64,000 bases of DNA from Catonia carolina (Eukaryota > Arthropoda > Insecta > Hemiptera > Achilidae). The translations under genes were made by a program, and so were the position numbers. The notes under the pieces were generated by a model that saw nothing but the letters and a program-made list of their open reading frames with translations, did no database searches and was not told the origin of the DNA. The DNA is taken from contig JAQMRL010000001.1 of assembly GCA_035578175.1 (NCBI GenBank), forward strand, positions 60,969,553 through 61,033,552. The letters run 5' to 3'. Positions 54,538 to 64,000 of the stretch are shown here, one piece after another (positions within the stretch are counted from its first letter, which is position 1; the number at the start of each line of letters is the position of its first letter).

Positions 54538-54708
54538 TCCGTAGCGTAGTGTTTAGCGAGCTAGCCTACAACGCGGAGGTCCCGGGTTCGATTCCCAACT
54601 AGGATTTGGAAATTTTCACAAGTTAAAACCCACTGTTCTAGATATAAATCCCACCGTAGTTGCCAATAACCAAGCAGTTGATGTGACTTAAATAACTTTA
54701 AAAATATA
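54538..54708 (+). repeat. tRNA-derived SINE, family 2
   Basis: Head GCGGCCGCCTCCGTAGCGTA (A-box region GCGTAGTGTTTAGCGAG) and a perfect B box GGTTCGATTCC, then the body GGAAATTTTCACAAGTTAAA, AACCCACTGTTC and CCACCGTAGTTGCCAATAAC. The same family as 59736-59907. In ACSBG intron 1. Confidence 0.82.
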
Positions 54709-54844
54709 TGTAGCAATTCATTTGGTGTGTTGAGCATGGATGCTAGTACACGCCATCAAAAAGCACTGGTTTAATCAACGCACGTTCAGAATGTAATATA
54801 AAAGTTATCAATATACATTAATGAATCAAAGTGCTTGTTGAAGA

Positions 54845-55180
54845 CACTAATGTTCTTTTTTTATTCCTAATGATGTGGTACGTTGTAATCTGTTCAATTT
54901 AAGAACGATAAGCAACCCCATGACCCAATGAGATGAGGACGATATGTATGACATGCAAATGAGGTGTAGTCTTGTACAAACTCTGGCCGACCATTCCTGA
55001 GAGAATATGGTTAACTGAACCCCAACCATCGAAGTACACCAAAAACCATTCTCTAGTATTCAAATCCGTATAAAAGTAACTGCGTTTACTAGGATTTGAA
55101 CCAGGAACCTTCGCCTCCGAAAATCAGCTGTGAACCTGACTCACGGTGACAACTTTACCACTAGAACAACCCGGTAGGTT
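54845..55180 (-). repeat. tRNA-derived SINE, family 3
   Basis: Read on the - strand: CCGGGTTGTTCTAGTGGTAA (A box), GGTTCAAATCC (B box) and CTAGTAAACGCAGTTACTTT, then a long unique body with ATTCAAATCCG.. , GGTTGGGGTTCAG and CTCAGGAATGGTCGGCC. It is longer (about 335 bp) than the other SINEs. I recall SINEs of this type from hemipteran sequences, but could not check. Confidence 0.75.
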
Positions 55181-55756
55181 AATTAAAAATGAGCGATAAA
55201 AATTACTTGAAATGCTTTAACTGAAAATTTTAATTTAATTTCATACTTAAATATTTTATTACGGAATTACGTTATAATTATATTAATTATACTAATGAAA
55301 AAGCCCTTTCAAATAATTATCAATGTTACAATACTTGTACATGGCTTGCTTCCTAAATTAATTGTGATAAATACTGTAGGGTAGTACTGTTAGTTTTTTC
55401 TATTATCCTTTACATTATTAATCTAAAGCACAAATCTATTTTACTCAACTCAGAATTTCTTCGCAGGGACTATCTCTTTCATCGGACGTTTCTTGATATT
55501 CGTGATAAGAAATGGTTCGATTGCGGTTTTACAGCTTAAAAAATACCATGAAATTTTTTTATTCATTCTCAATTTTTATACAATGATTTAGTTTTGGAAT
55601 ACGTTGCTCACGCCCAATTGGATTGAATGGTTGCTTCCTCCGCCATAAATTTAACCATGTTATCAATAATTTTCGACTGGATAGGAAGCATGTTACTTCG
55701 CCAAAAAAAATCACCACTTATAAATTTTAATTAAATTTTCAATTTTTTCATTTTAA
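55181..55756. other. ACSBG intron 1, no feature seen
   Basis: AT-rich intronic DNA up to the TA target site of the Tigger element. Confidence 0.45.
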
Positions 55757-55758
55757 TA

Positions 55759-57606
55759 CAGTAGACTTTCGCTATAACGACCGAATTGGTTCCGGAAAAC
55801 CCGTCGTAAATCGAGCGATCATAAATCGAATATTAACGGATTCTTAACATACAGTAGGCTATTTTAAATAAAATTAAATAACTTAATAATATTTTACACT
55901 ATTTCCTTTTATTACTTCTCTGATAAAAACAACCATTGAATACATTAGAATATAGATTAAACTTTTTACAGTGAACACTGTAACGATAAAAAATGACTGA
56001 CAGCTGGCTGTGTTTATATTTTGGTCTATTGAAGTGTAAACATAAATAGAGCCAGCTGGTTGATATTAAATATTCAAAATTATTTAACATTAATAAATTT
56101 AATACAAACAAAATCTCGTTGCTAGGCAACTACGGAAAAGGGGAAGAAATTGTAAAAATTAGTTAGTGGGATTGGAAATCTCAAAGGGAGAGTACGTCCT
56201 CATGTTACGCTTAATTATTCAAAAGTATATTTAATATATTAGAAGTATATTAATGAAGCAATATTAGATGAGGATTTATGTGTTTATTATATTCATTATT
56301 TACAAAAAAGAAAATGTTATATGGACGATTTACAAGTTATTTAAAAGATTGTAGAACAACATTATTAAATGTAGCTAATAATTGTATACATGAAAAAATT
56401 ATTATTATTTTATTGATTTGTATTAATTTATCTTACAACACATTTTTAATTAAATTTAGGAAAAATAAAATAACTTGAGAATATGTACTGCACTGTACAT
56501 GAAGCATAGGCCTACAATAAAAAAATTACGAAATCATAAAAATAACAGTAGCTACTTTAACGTTTTCTGTGTTGTGTAAAATTTAAAATTTGCCTGCTGT
56601 GTAATTTACTGTTACGATGTTGAGGTTTGAGGATTTGCTTCTTGACAGCTCACCGCTTGTACATCTATTTTTGCCATTTTAAAGAAATAGCCAATTGGCT
56701 TCTGAGCTTTTTACGCCTTCATCGATCTATAAATTTCTTGGTAGCATGAGAATTCACGCCGCACGACTGCGGTTACGGCCATACTGCGATTAGAATCTAG
56801 ATCGTCTGATTAAAAATATTTAAGCCACTTTCAATTAATTTAAATGTTTCGGAAGGTCTTTTCGTTAATTTTTATCAACAGTGGGTTCTGATTCACATAC
56901 CTAAACGAATTCTTCTTCCAATTACTGAGTATCTTGTTGAGCAAATAAAATAAGCTCTTCATTGGAAATATCCTTTTCAGCATTTAACTCGGTAAGGTCT
57001 TCGTTACAAACTTCCAAGTTAAGACTACTGGCTATCTCTACAATTTCAGTCGTTGCATTCAACACGGGGATCTCAGTAATTTCCTTGTCGTTATAAAAGT
57101 AAATATTTTGAATATTTTTCGGAAATTTCTATCCATGTTTTTTGACAGCTCACTAAGGGTGAAATGAGCATTAATGTTAATTAATGGAATATAACTAAGT
57201 TATATTCCACTAATAAAGTATTAGTGGAATATAACGTGTTATTCAATTTTATAGCTTGTAATATATTGAATTTTTTCCAGTATTCTATAATAGTTGGTCC
57301 ACATTCCTTATCAACAGCGCTGAATAACTTTCGAAAACTATCGCGGAAGTAATACGCTTTGAAACATGCGAGGACAGATTGATCCATAGGCTGGAGTAAT
57401 GATGACGTATCGGTGGCATAAAAATAACTCTTAAATTTGAAGTTTTACCTTCCATGCCTGCGGCAGTGTGACTTTTGACATTGTCAATTAATAATATTGC
57501 TTTGAATGGCAAGGTATTATCAACCTTTTTGTACGAGACCTTTTTGTACGGTCGGTCGCTATACCGAGCCGGTGTAAACTGAGCCGTCGTAAATCGGGGG
57601 TCACTG
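55759..57606 (-). mobile_element. Tigger/pogo element, internally deleted, 1848 bp
   Basis: Tips CAGTAGACTTTCGCTATAAC (left) and, on the - strand, CAGTGACCCCCGATTTACGA (right) flanked by TA at 55757-55758 and 57607-57608. Both ends continue with CGACCGA/CGGCTCG-type subterminal blocks containing CGTCGTAAATCG. The transposase fragment inside is on the - strand and lacks its N-terminus. In ACSBG intron 1. Confidence 0.85.
56890..57512 (-). pseudogene. Tigger transposase C-terminal fragment
   Basis: On the - strand: FKAILLIDNVKSHT (catalytic Asp, 57512 on), NLRVIFMPP, WINLSSHVSKR in a shifted frame where MDQSVLACFKAYYFRDSFRK reads in the next frame (third acidic position), then ECGPTIIEYWKKFNILQAIK. 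Past a break near 57180 the acidic tail continues: ASSLNLEVCNEDLTELNAEK and NEELILFAQQDTQ to about 56930. The CENP-B-type DNA-binding half is missing, and the sequence goes straight from the catalytic region to the right TIR. Confidence 0.8.
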
Positions 57607-57608
57607 TA

Positions 57609-58085
57609 TATAGAGTGATTTTTAAGTAGGAACGGCTTTATATTAAGTAACTGAGACGCATTTGCGGAAGAAGCTTATGCGGATCTACGTAGTTTTTAAA
57701 ATCCAACATTTTAGTGGATTTTAAATTTTTGTCCGCCATCATGGATCCGCCATATCGGATTCAACTTTATGTTTTTAAATGGGATGGTGGTCATGTGATG
57801 CATCATTTTAGTGTGAATTTTCAAGAAAAAAACTTTGGCGCAAATTGTTTTTCAATAGATGTCTTCGTTTTTGAGTTAAGCCTATAAGCAATCAAAGTTA
57901 CAATTCTGGGAAAATTTTTTTAGCAATAAAAAAAGTTAGAACGCACGCAGAAACCATTTCACTGGATTTTTCTATCATAAAGTATCTAATAACTTAGCTA
58001 AACGGTGGTAAAACATGTAATAAAAAGAAAGAAATAATAATAAATAAACAATGCAACATGAAAATGAATGGCTGGGTTAATTATT
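57609..58085. other. ACSBG intron 1, no feature seen
   Basis: No recognisable element; the run CCGCCATCATGGATCCGCCAT near 57735 is only a local curiosity. Confidence 0.35.
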
Positions 58086-58485
58086 TGTTGTTTAGGTAAT
58101 CAGCTGAAAGGCTGGTTTGAACCTTTGAGGTTTTACTAAATAAAAACAAGGATTGAAGTAATTTCCCTTGCATTCCTCACTGAGTTGAAAGAGTATGCTT
58201 ATCAGCATGCAAGGCCCTCCGAAAAGCACCCACTTTCTACCCTGCAAATGACTTTTTCACTTCATTCATCACAGGGTCTGGCTGTATAAATACTGATGAA
58301 ATTCATTACTCTCATAGGACCTAACTCTGACTAGTGTCTTTTATACCTCTACCTCTTCTGTTCTTAAATAGTTCAGTCATATAATTGGCTGACTATGTGA
58401 TAAGAAACAGAAATATTTTTTGTAGCCCTGGAACCAACAGATCGAGTGCAATAATTTAACACTCCACCTGCCCGTTATGGGTAAT
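58086..58485 (+). repeat. Interspersed repeat D, copy 2
   Basis: A second copy of 52750-53130 in the same orientation, with small insertions (for example TAAATACTGATGAAATTC where copy 1 has TAATGAAATTC). Non-coding; in ACSBG intron 1. Confidence 0.85.
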
Positions 58486-58777
58486 AATGATAAATCATTA
58501 TCATTTTATTTTGGCACCACATTTTTTGTACAATTTCATGCCGAAATCGATCACTGGATCGATTCACACTCGTCATATTCACGCCATTTTTCAACAGCCC
58601 AACAGCTCAGCAGCCAATAAGTATCATCAAAAAAACAAATAACCCGAAATATTTTTTTAAATGTATTATAATTATATTTTGTCGACAAAATCAGCTTGTT
58701 TTCATTCTTCTTTTATAACTACAGCACTCAATTTTACAACACAAAACAAAACTATAAAACACAAAACAAAATAAAAC

Positions 58778-59055
58778 GCGTCAACTCAAAACGTTTTGTA
58801 TAAATGCAAAAAAGCAAGTGAATTAATGGTTTGCATGCTTCCTTTACCGAATTCAAACACAGGCTAATTATATTTATCAGAAACAAGTTCAATGCACGCA
58901 TTAAGAAGTTACATGACAGAACATGTGTCACAATAAACAAGAGATTAATCAATGACTAATTGTTTTGACTACACCCGGTGGAGAATATTGTCCCCCGCGA
59001 GCGTCCTCTCTGGCGAAGGCCATAGCTATCATTCCACCAAAAGAACTGTACTTTG
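58778..59055 (-). repeat. Transposon end sequence, copy 2
   Basis: Matches 33309-33595 over about 280 bases but without the adjoining transposase HTH region, so it is a separate, shorter copy. Confidence 0.8.
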
Positions 59056-59735
59056 TGTGGAACTCCAGCTCCGGCGCAAGTTGGCCGTCGTCATACTAGT
59101 ATCTCGGAAAACATTGACTCCACATAATACGAACACCTAACAATTTACTCAAACATATTACTAATGCATTTATTTGTACGTTACCGACCAAAATAAAACT
59201 ATTCTCCGCCAGCGACTAGCGCATGTGTAGACCAGTGTAATTTTTCCTCTTGAATTATTATAGTTTTCACTACGAGTAAAAAATCACAGACATTTAAAAA
59301 ATCTAATGCTAGCTATATCTTGCAGCTGGAAAAATTACAGCCGGTCGTTACAACCGGCCGAAAATTAGCTTTTGAAAATACTTAGCATTCATCTGCGGGT
59401 TTTCTTTGAATTTTATTATTTTAAATACAGAACACAGTCTCAGAGTTCCTTTGAACAATTTGTACTTGTAAAATTGTTCTACTATTTCCAGGACAAATTC
59501 TGATCGCTACTGACTATGCCAGTCCTTATAATTCCTAGCAGATATATACTCTTTCGTAACTTCTTCCAAATTATTTTTACTTCACAGATTTAAAAACTAC
59601 ATGCGTAGACCTACGCTTGCTTTTTTCACATGACCAGTTAAATCATTCCTGTTTACCTGTCTCAGCACTTGCCCTTCTCGACCTCATCACCTTGTTCACA
59701 AACTATAAATATTGTATCAATTAAACAATTTTCAC
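59056..59735. other. ACSBG intron 1, no feature seen
   Basis: No gene or element recognised. CAGCCGGTCGTTACAACCGGCCG near 59338 is an inverted repeat of CCGGT/ACCGG. Confidence 0.35.
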
Positions 59736-59907
59736 TGGCCGCCTCCGTTGCGTTCAGATAGCGCGTTAGCATACCTCCTGTAGGTCCCGGGTTCGATTCC
59801 CGGCCAGGGTCTGAAAATTTTCAGAAGGTAAATACCCACTGTTCATATTCCACCGTAGTCGCTAATGACCGAGCTGTTGATGCGACATAATAAAGTAAAA
59901 CAAAAAG
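59736..59907 (+). repeat. tRNA-derived SINE, family 2
   Basis: GGCCGCCTCCGTTGCGTTCAG at the head, B box GGTTCGATTCC, and the body CTGAAAATTTTCAGAAGGTA, TACCCACTGTTCATATTCCA, CCGTAGTCGCTAATGACCGA, ending GTAAAACAAAAAG. The same family as 54538-54708 with a better tail. Confidence 0.82.
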
Positions 59908-60085
59908 AATACATCACACATTTGATTATTTATATCATTGGAAAGTAGGTTACTGAAATCCGTATTTATACATCTCTACTAATTTTTGAGAATACTTTTC
60001 TTTGTTTTCATCTACCCATCTAGGCTTTTACAAAAGTAGAATAATGTTGTCCCTCTTATTTTCGCCTTTGTACAAAATACTCAGT

Positions 60086-60295
60086 TTAACTCGCATATGA
60101 TCTAAAAAAACACTTAGCAACAACTTCATACGTTTTGATCATTTCTTGACAATTTAACGAGATACAACAAAGATCAATGACAGAAGAGCCCCCTGTCTTC
60201 CAAGAAAATATTCTCTCCTTCATTTCTAAAAATCTTTTTTTCACAATTACCACATAATTAGCCTCCAAAAATTCCAGAAACTCTTTCCTTTCCAA
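60086..60295 (-). pseudogene. LINE EEP-endonuclease fragment
   Basis: The - strand peptide FLEFLEANYVVIVKKRFLEM, ERIFSWKTGGSSVIDLCCIS and MIKTYEVVAKCFFRS fits the middle of a Jockey-like LINE endonuclease, where the pattern ...FT...G.SVIDYxxxS... precedes the S-(S/D)-H catalytic end. Broken on both sides; fainter debris extends to about 60650. Confidence 0.55.
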
Positions 60296-60865
60296 TTAAC
60301 AGCTTTTTTACCAACCGAAGCACCTTTACAATCTAATATGAACTATTATTTTTTATATTGTTCTGTTCCTATCCTAAAATTCAAAATTGCTAAAATTGCT
60401 CCAGTAACAAAAAAAGTCCTTTTATTTTCTATACACCAATTAAAATAATCTTGAAAAAGTTAAAACCCATTTCACATTCCATGTCTGCGCCTCTACTTAA
60501 ATAAACCAGCACTATCAAATAATATTTTTTCTCTTTTAATAAACGCAAAAGAGAAAAAATACCTCCTCAATTTTAGAAATTCATTATTCTTTACCACTTA
60601 TTTTTATGTCCAAACACCCCGTTCGTCACACCAAACCGTGATCCTCTAATCGCTGGTACTTAAAATAAATCATATCACTTGAAATATTTTTAAAAATTTG
60701 ATCTTCTTCAATTAATTAGTGAGTTGTTTATAAAATTATTATAAACAATTTTATAAACTTCAATAAAAGTCTCCGAGTGGTAGAAAACACAGAAACTCTC
60801 AATATGATTTAAAATTTAGTGTACTAAATGCAACTGGTTTAGCTTTTATTTTCATATTTTTACAG

Positions 60866-61115
60866 TACCAATCGCTCAGGAAAATCGTAAGGAATCAGAT
60901 CCAGTTGAAATTGGATGTCCATCTACAAGGACGAGTTTGGTAGATGGGTGCGTCAAATTAAGAGCAACAGATGCAGAACTGAAAGATCGTCCTCCTAGAT
61001 TAGTGACATCTATATTGACTAAAACCGCAAACACCTATCCTACAAGGCCCGCTTTTAAATCTTTTACTTTAACAGCCGATGGATCAATTGAGGCTAACGC
61101 ACCCGTCACTTATAA
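60866..61115 (+). CDS. ACSBG-like acyl-CoA synthetase, exon 2
   Basis: Between TATTTTTACAG (AG at 60864-60865) and GTAAGT. The exon of 250 bases reads without a stop in the phase set by exon 1: IPIAQENRKESDPVEIG, then RPPRLVTSILTKTANTYPTR, PAFKSFTLTADGSIEANAPV and TYK/N across the donor. It covers the N-terminal part of an AMP-binding acyl-CoA synthetase, where the P-A-x-x-S...VTY pattern precedes the adenylate-forming core. The enzyme activates long-chain fatty acids to acyl-CoA with ATP. Confidence 0.85.
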
Positions 61116-61464
61116 GTAAGTTTATCAATTTGATTAAACTAACCCATTAGAATATATTGAACTAATTAAATAATAATGATGTTTGATAAATTTATAGAAC
61201 TACGCGGCATTAGAGCCGTTTGAGAGCATTTATTCCATCGTTTGAATAAAACAGTAAGTCAATGATAACTATAATATAATGATTTTGCTTTCTTAAACCA
61301 CACAGGGGTGTTCTAATTAACTATAAATAGCAGACATTAATATTTTGGAATCTATTTCCCTATTTAAAGTATTGCAACACTTATTTCAGTATTTTTCGGG
61401 ATCTGGTTGTAATAAATGATAAAAGACTTAGCCTACTATGAACTTATAAAAATTATTTATTAAC
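61116..61464. other. ACSBG intron 2, no feature seen
   Basis: Intronic sequence between the exon 2 donor and the TATAG transposon. Confidence 0.45.
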
Positions 61465-62216
61465 TATAGTTCTTGAGTCACGAGTTTGCCTTTGGTTTTA
61501 ACGAGGGGTAAAGATGAGAAAGCATCAGTGCGCATGCATGTCTGCTTTGGTATCAGTTCGCCAACATAACAACGTAAACTATACGTAGAGGACATACAAT
61601 ATATCTCGGAACCTTTTGTAGGTTAACTGTACGAATTTAACTGTTTGTTACCGTAAACGGAAATGTCGATTTCTCAAAAACGCGTTCAAACTGTTCACAG
61701 TGCTGAACGAAACCTAATGTAAAATGTAATGAAATGTTGTGAAGTTGAAATAAACCAAAATACCTCTCCGTGCTTCTTAACAAAAGCCATGAGCGAGCAG
61801 CTAACTACTGTGATGTTTCTCTTTTCACAATGCAAAATATAATGAAGGAAGTGAAGAAGAAACAATTCTTCAACAACAGTTTTTTTGACACCGCGTAAAC
61901 AAAAGAAAATGGTTATATCAAAAAGAAAGTGATGCCAACAGGTGTAAAGTTATTAACGGTTTTGAAAGAAAGGCTAAATTTTAGTTGGAAACTTTGTACG
62001 TTAAGAAAAATTTTAAAGGATATGAGGTATAAGTGGAAAAAGTGTCAGTCACAACAAAGTATTAATTGAAAGGCAACATGTGGTTAACAAATGGTGCAAT
62101 TGCACGGTAGTAAAATATAGTGCTCACTGTTGAGGTTGGCAGCACTATTAGATTTCTCTTCCCTTCATCACAGCCCATATATACGCAAAAGGCATTCTCG
62201 TAACTCACTATCTATA
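61465..62216 (+). mobile_element. DNA transposon with TATAG ends (copy 2)
   Basis: Tips TATAGTTCTTGAGTCACGAG and, inverted, TATAGATAGTGAGTTACGAG, both followed by a TGCCTTT block. The interior aligns with 29670-30553 in reverse: CGGAACCTTTTGTAGGTTAA, AAGCCATGAGCGAGCAGCTA, ACTACTGTGATGTTTCTCTT and GTTGGCAGCACTATT/GTTGCCAACCTCAAC. It retains only a broken HTH-coding remnant. In ACSBG intron 2. Confidence 0.78.
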
Positions 62217-63783
62217 GGCTACATGAATAATAAAATTACAATAAATTGCGACGCTTAGGCTATTAATCTATTGCAATTAAATTACAAAATAAACTAGATT
62301 GATTACAAAATGTTACTACACACTTAAAGTTTATAAAACGTTTTTAAAACTTATTTTAAATATAAATAAAATATGGCAAGTATAATCAAAAATATGACCG
62401 CTCATTTTTACCCACGCGTATTATTAACGCTATTATCGTACACACACAAACCAGTTCGACAGCTCACTTTGCATAACGCACCCGATTTACACACCCTCAA
62501 CGGCTGACATACACGTATTAATATTTCATACCACACTGTTCTGCCCGACAAAGGGCCGGCTTTTATACACCGACTTTAGAGTTCGTCAGAGAATCGACCA
62601 GATAAATAAAAACAAAAACTCCTAAAAATATTCAGACTAAATAGAAGCAAATAATAAATAACAATCGGGTTCTACACATTCTGGACAACAGAAATTAAAT
62701 AAAAGAGGACCAAGATTTATGAATGATTACAAATGACACCTGTTATAACTACCTTATTTTTAACACAACGCAATACATAATAGATCCCTTTACGTTATCA
62801 TATTACTAATAAGTAACAATATTTTTTACTAAATTTGTAAACAGGATTAAAATAAGTTATATAAAATTCATGAAGACCACTTGTTTAATCGGATTTATAC
62901 ATATAATCTTTTATTGATTATTTGTCAAAATCATTATCTAAAATAGTATATTAATTCGCATTGTATTTTTTGGGTACCACGTTTGACCACGGAAGGCTAT
63001 TTTCAAGAGAGCTCTACTGCCTATCATGAATCTGGTTGCTATGTTTGCTATGGTAGCTGGTTGTTGCTATGTTCTGACTCGGATTGACCGAGGCCAGCTT
63101 GATCTTTTAGAGAGCTAGGGTTAAATAGAAATGAAATCCACTTCGCAGTGTTCCCGCCTCACTTTGTATCATTGTAATTCTTTGTATAATTATAAATTCG
63201 TTTCTATATTCTCATTCTATATTATTTTATTATTCTATATTCTTTGTAAAATTGGAAAACCAAAACTACCCTCCGAAACAGTTTACCCTCCTAAAACCCT
63301 GTACCCTCTGAAAACTACTGTAACAGTTTATTTAAATATATGTATGACCTTACATGATAAGAGAGAAAAACTTATAGCTTAGATTGTTTGGTGCTACATT
63401 TTAAAGGAATACCACACGGTCAATTCCAGTTGAAAAATATGGTGCATAAAATATCCATCAGTTTTGATGAATATTGAAGTAGTTCGTCTTCTGATCCTAA
63501 TAAAATTGAAAAGAATATTTAGGAGGAGGAAGAGTACAGTTCTTTGGATCTAATCGCGGTTATCCTCTCCAAGGTTAATGCACTTTATCATACGATCGGA
63601 CCTTGACGTAACTCTATGAGTTTCGGTTACAGAATGCAAAGTTAAAAGCTTTACAGTGGGCCTTGAAAGCTGAAACGCAGCAGAACTTTTCAACTGCATG
63701 GAAACCACGTCATCTTTTTTCCACAAAGTAAATGTTGTAAGTGTCTCGAGCAAATAATAATTTATTTATGTTTCTTTTCATAG
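62217..63783. other. ACSBG intron 2, no confident feature
   Basis: A GC-richer part at 62400-62600 (GGGCCGGCTTTTATACACCG) could be a TE promoter piece, but no boundary is visible. It ends with the exon 3 acceptor TTTTCATAG (AG at 63782-63783). Confidence 0.35.
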
Positions 63784-63918
63784 CCAATATTTGGAGAACG
63801 TGAAGACAGTAGCAAAAGCATTCTTACTTTTAGGACTGGAGGAACACCATAGTGTGGCAATTATTGGTGACAATTCACCGGAATGGATGTATTCATACGT
63901 TGCTGCTATATTTGCAGG
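63784..63918 (+). CDS. ACSBG-like acyl-CoA synthetase, exon 3
   Basis: Follows TCTTTTCATAG and ends at GCAGG with donor GTGTGT at 63919. In phase with exon 2 it reads N-QYLENVKTVAKAFLLLGLEE, HHSVAIIGDNSPEWMYSYVA and AIFAG. The pattern (T-Y-x-Q-Y, V-A-K-A-F-x-x-L-G-L-E, H-x-V-x-I-x-G-x-N-S-P-E-W, A-I-x-A-G-G) is diagnostic for the bubblegum/ACSBG group of long-chain acyl-CoA synthetases. The ATP-binding motifs and catalytic core lie beyond the window. Exons 1-3 give about 170 residues of an enzyme usually of 650-750. Confidence 0.88.
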
Positions 63919-64000
63919 GTGTGTAGGATAAGTATAATGTAACCTCTTTTAATCGTAATTTTGTCATCGTTATCATCATCAAATTCATCAGCAGGTCTCC
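63919..64000. other. Start of ACSBG intron 3
   Basis: Donor GTGTGTAGG followed by AT-rich sequence; cut by the window edge. Confidence 0.6.

Overview
This is an AT-rich window from an animal nuclear genome, almost certainly an insect. It has GT-AG introns, dense transposable-element (TE) debris of insect type (RTE-, CR1- and Jockey-like LINEs, mariner and Tigger elements, a Penelope fragment, a hAT element, tRNA-derived SINEs) and a short TTAGG run. The TE set would suit a hemipteran, but the order is not proven. There are no operons, bacterial signals, CRISPR arrays or confident tRNA/rRNA genes. Very few bases are host coding sequence; none of the longest ORFs is a host gene.

Host genes. 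Gene 1 (+ strand, unrecognised protein) has four phase-compatible exons at 3453-3602, 8532-8616, 9646-9777 and 12268-12297, the last carrying the stop codon. Its last exon is duplicated at 15533-15562. Gene 2 (+ strand) is the 5' end of a long-chain acyl-CoA synthetase of the ACSBG/bubblegum type: a signal-peptide-like first exon (54074-54200), exon 2 (60866-61115) and exon 3 (63784-63918), continuing past the window. A Cys-rich exon on the - strand (19122-19280) points to a third gene.

Layout. 0.4-3.4 kb: a near-full-length RTE-like LINE with a 14-bp target-site duplication (TSD), inserted just upstream of the gene 1 acceptor at 3452. 3.5-12.3 kb: gene 1, its introns filled by a MITE, a decayed Jockey-like LINE, a solo LTR, a SINE and a rearranged mariner. 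10.8-15.7 kb: tandem duplication of the gene 1 3' end, split by a 2.5-kb transposon with ~500-bp terminal inverted repeats (TIRs). 16-22 kb: GC-rich repeat modules, SINEs, LINE fragments, the - strand exon and a CR1-like LINE whose 5' part is inverted. 23.0-24.3 kb: an almost intact mariner. 26.0-26.2 kb: a cluster of seven CCAAT boxes with CRE-like sites. 28-40 kb: Tigger, Penelope, mariner and LINE remnants and a second solo LTR. 40-45.7 kb: a LINE abutting a 3.56-kb near-perfect palindrome. 46-53 kb: a hAT-type element with 8-bp TSDs, and a LINE interrupted by a second copy of the rearranged mariner. 54-64 kb: ACSBG, with SINEs, a Tigger and other TE copies in its introns.

The strongest novel observations are the giant palindrome, the duplicated terminal exon, the rearranged mariner that transposed as such, the secretory leader on an ACSBG gene, and the CCAAT/CRE cluster. 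Element families were assigned by reading motifs; no database search was possible.
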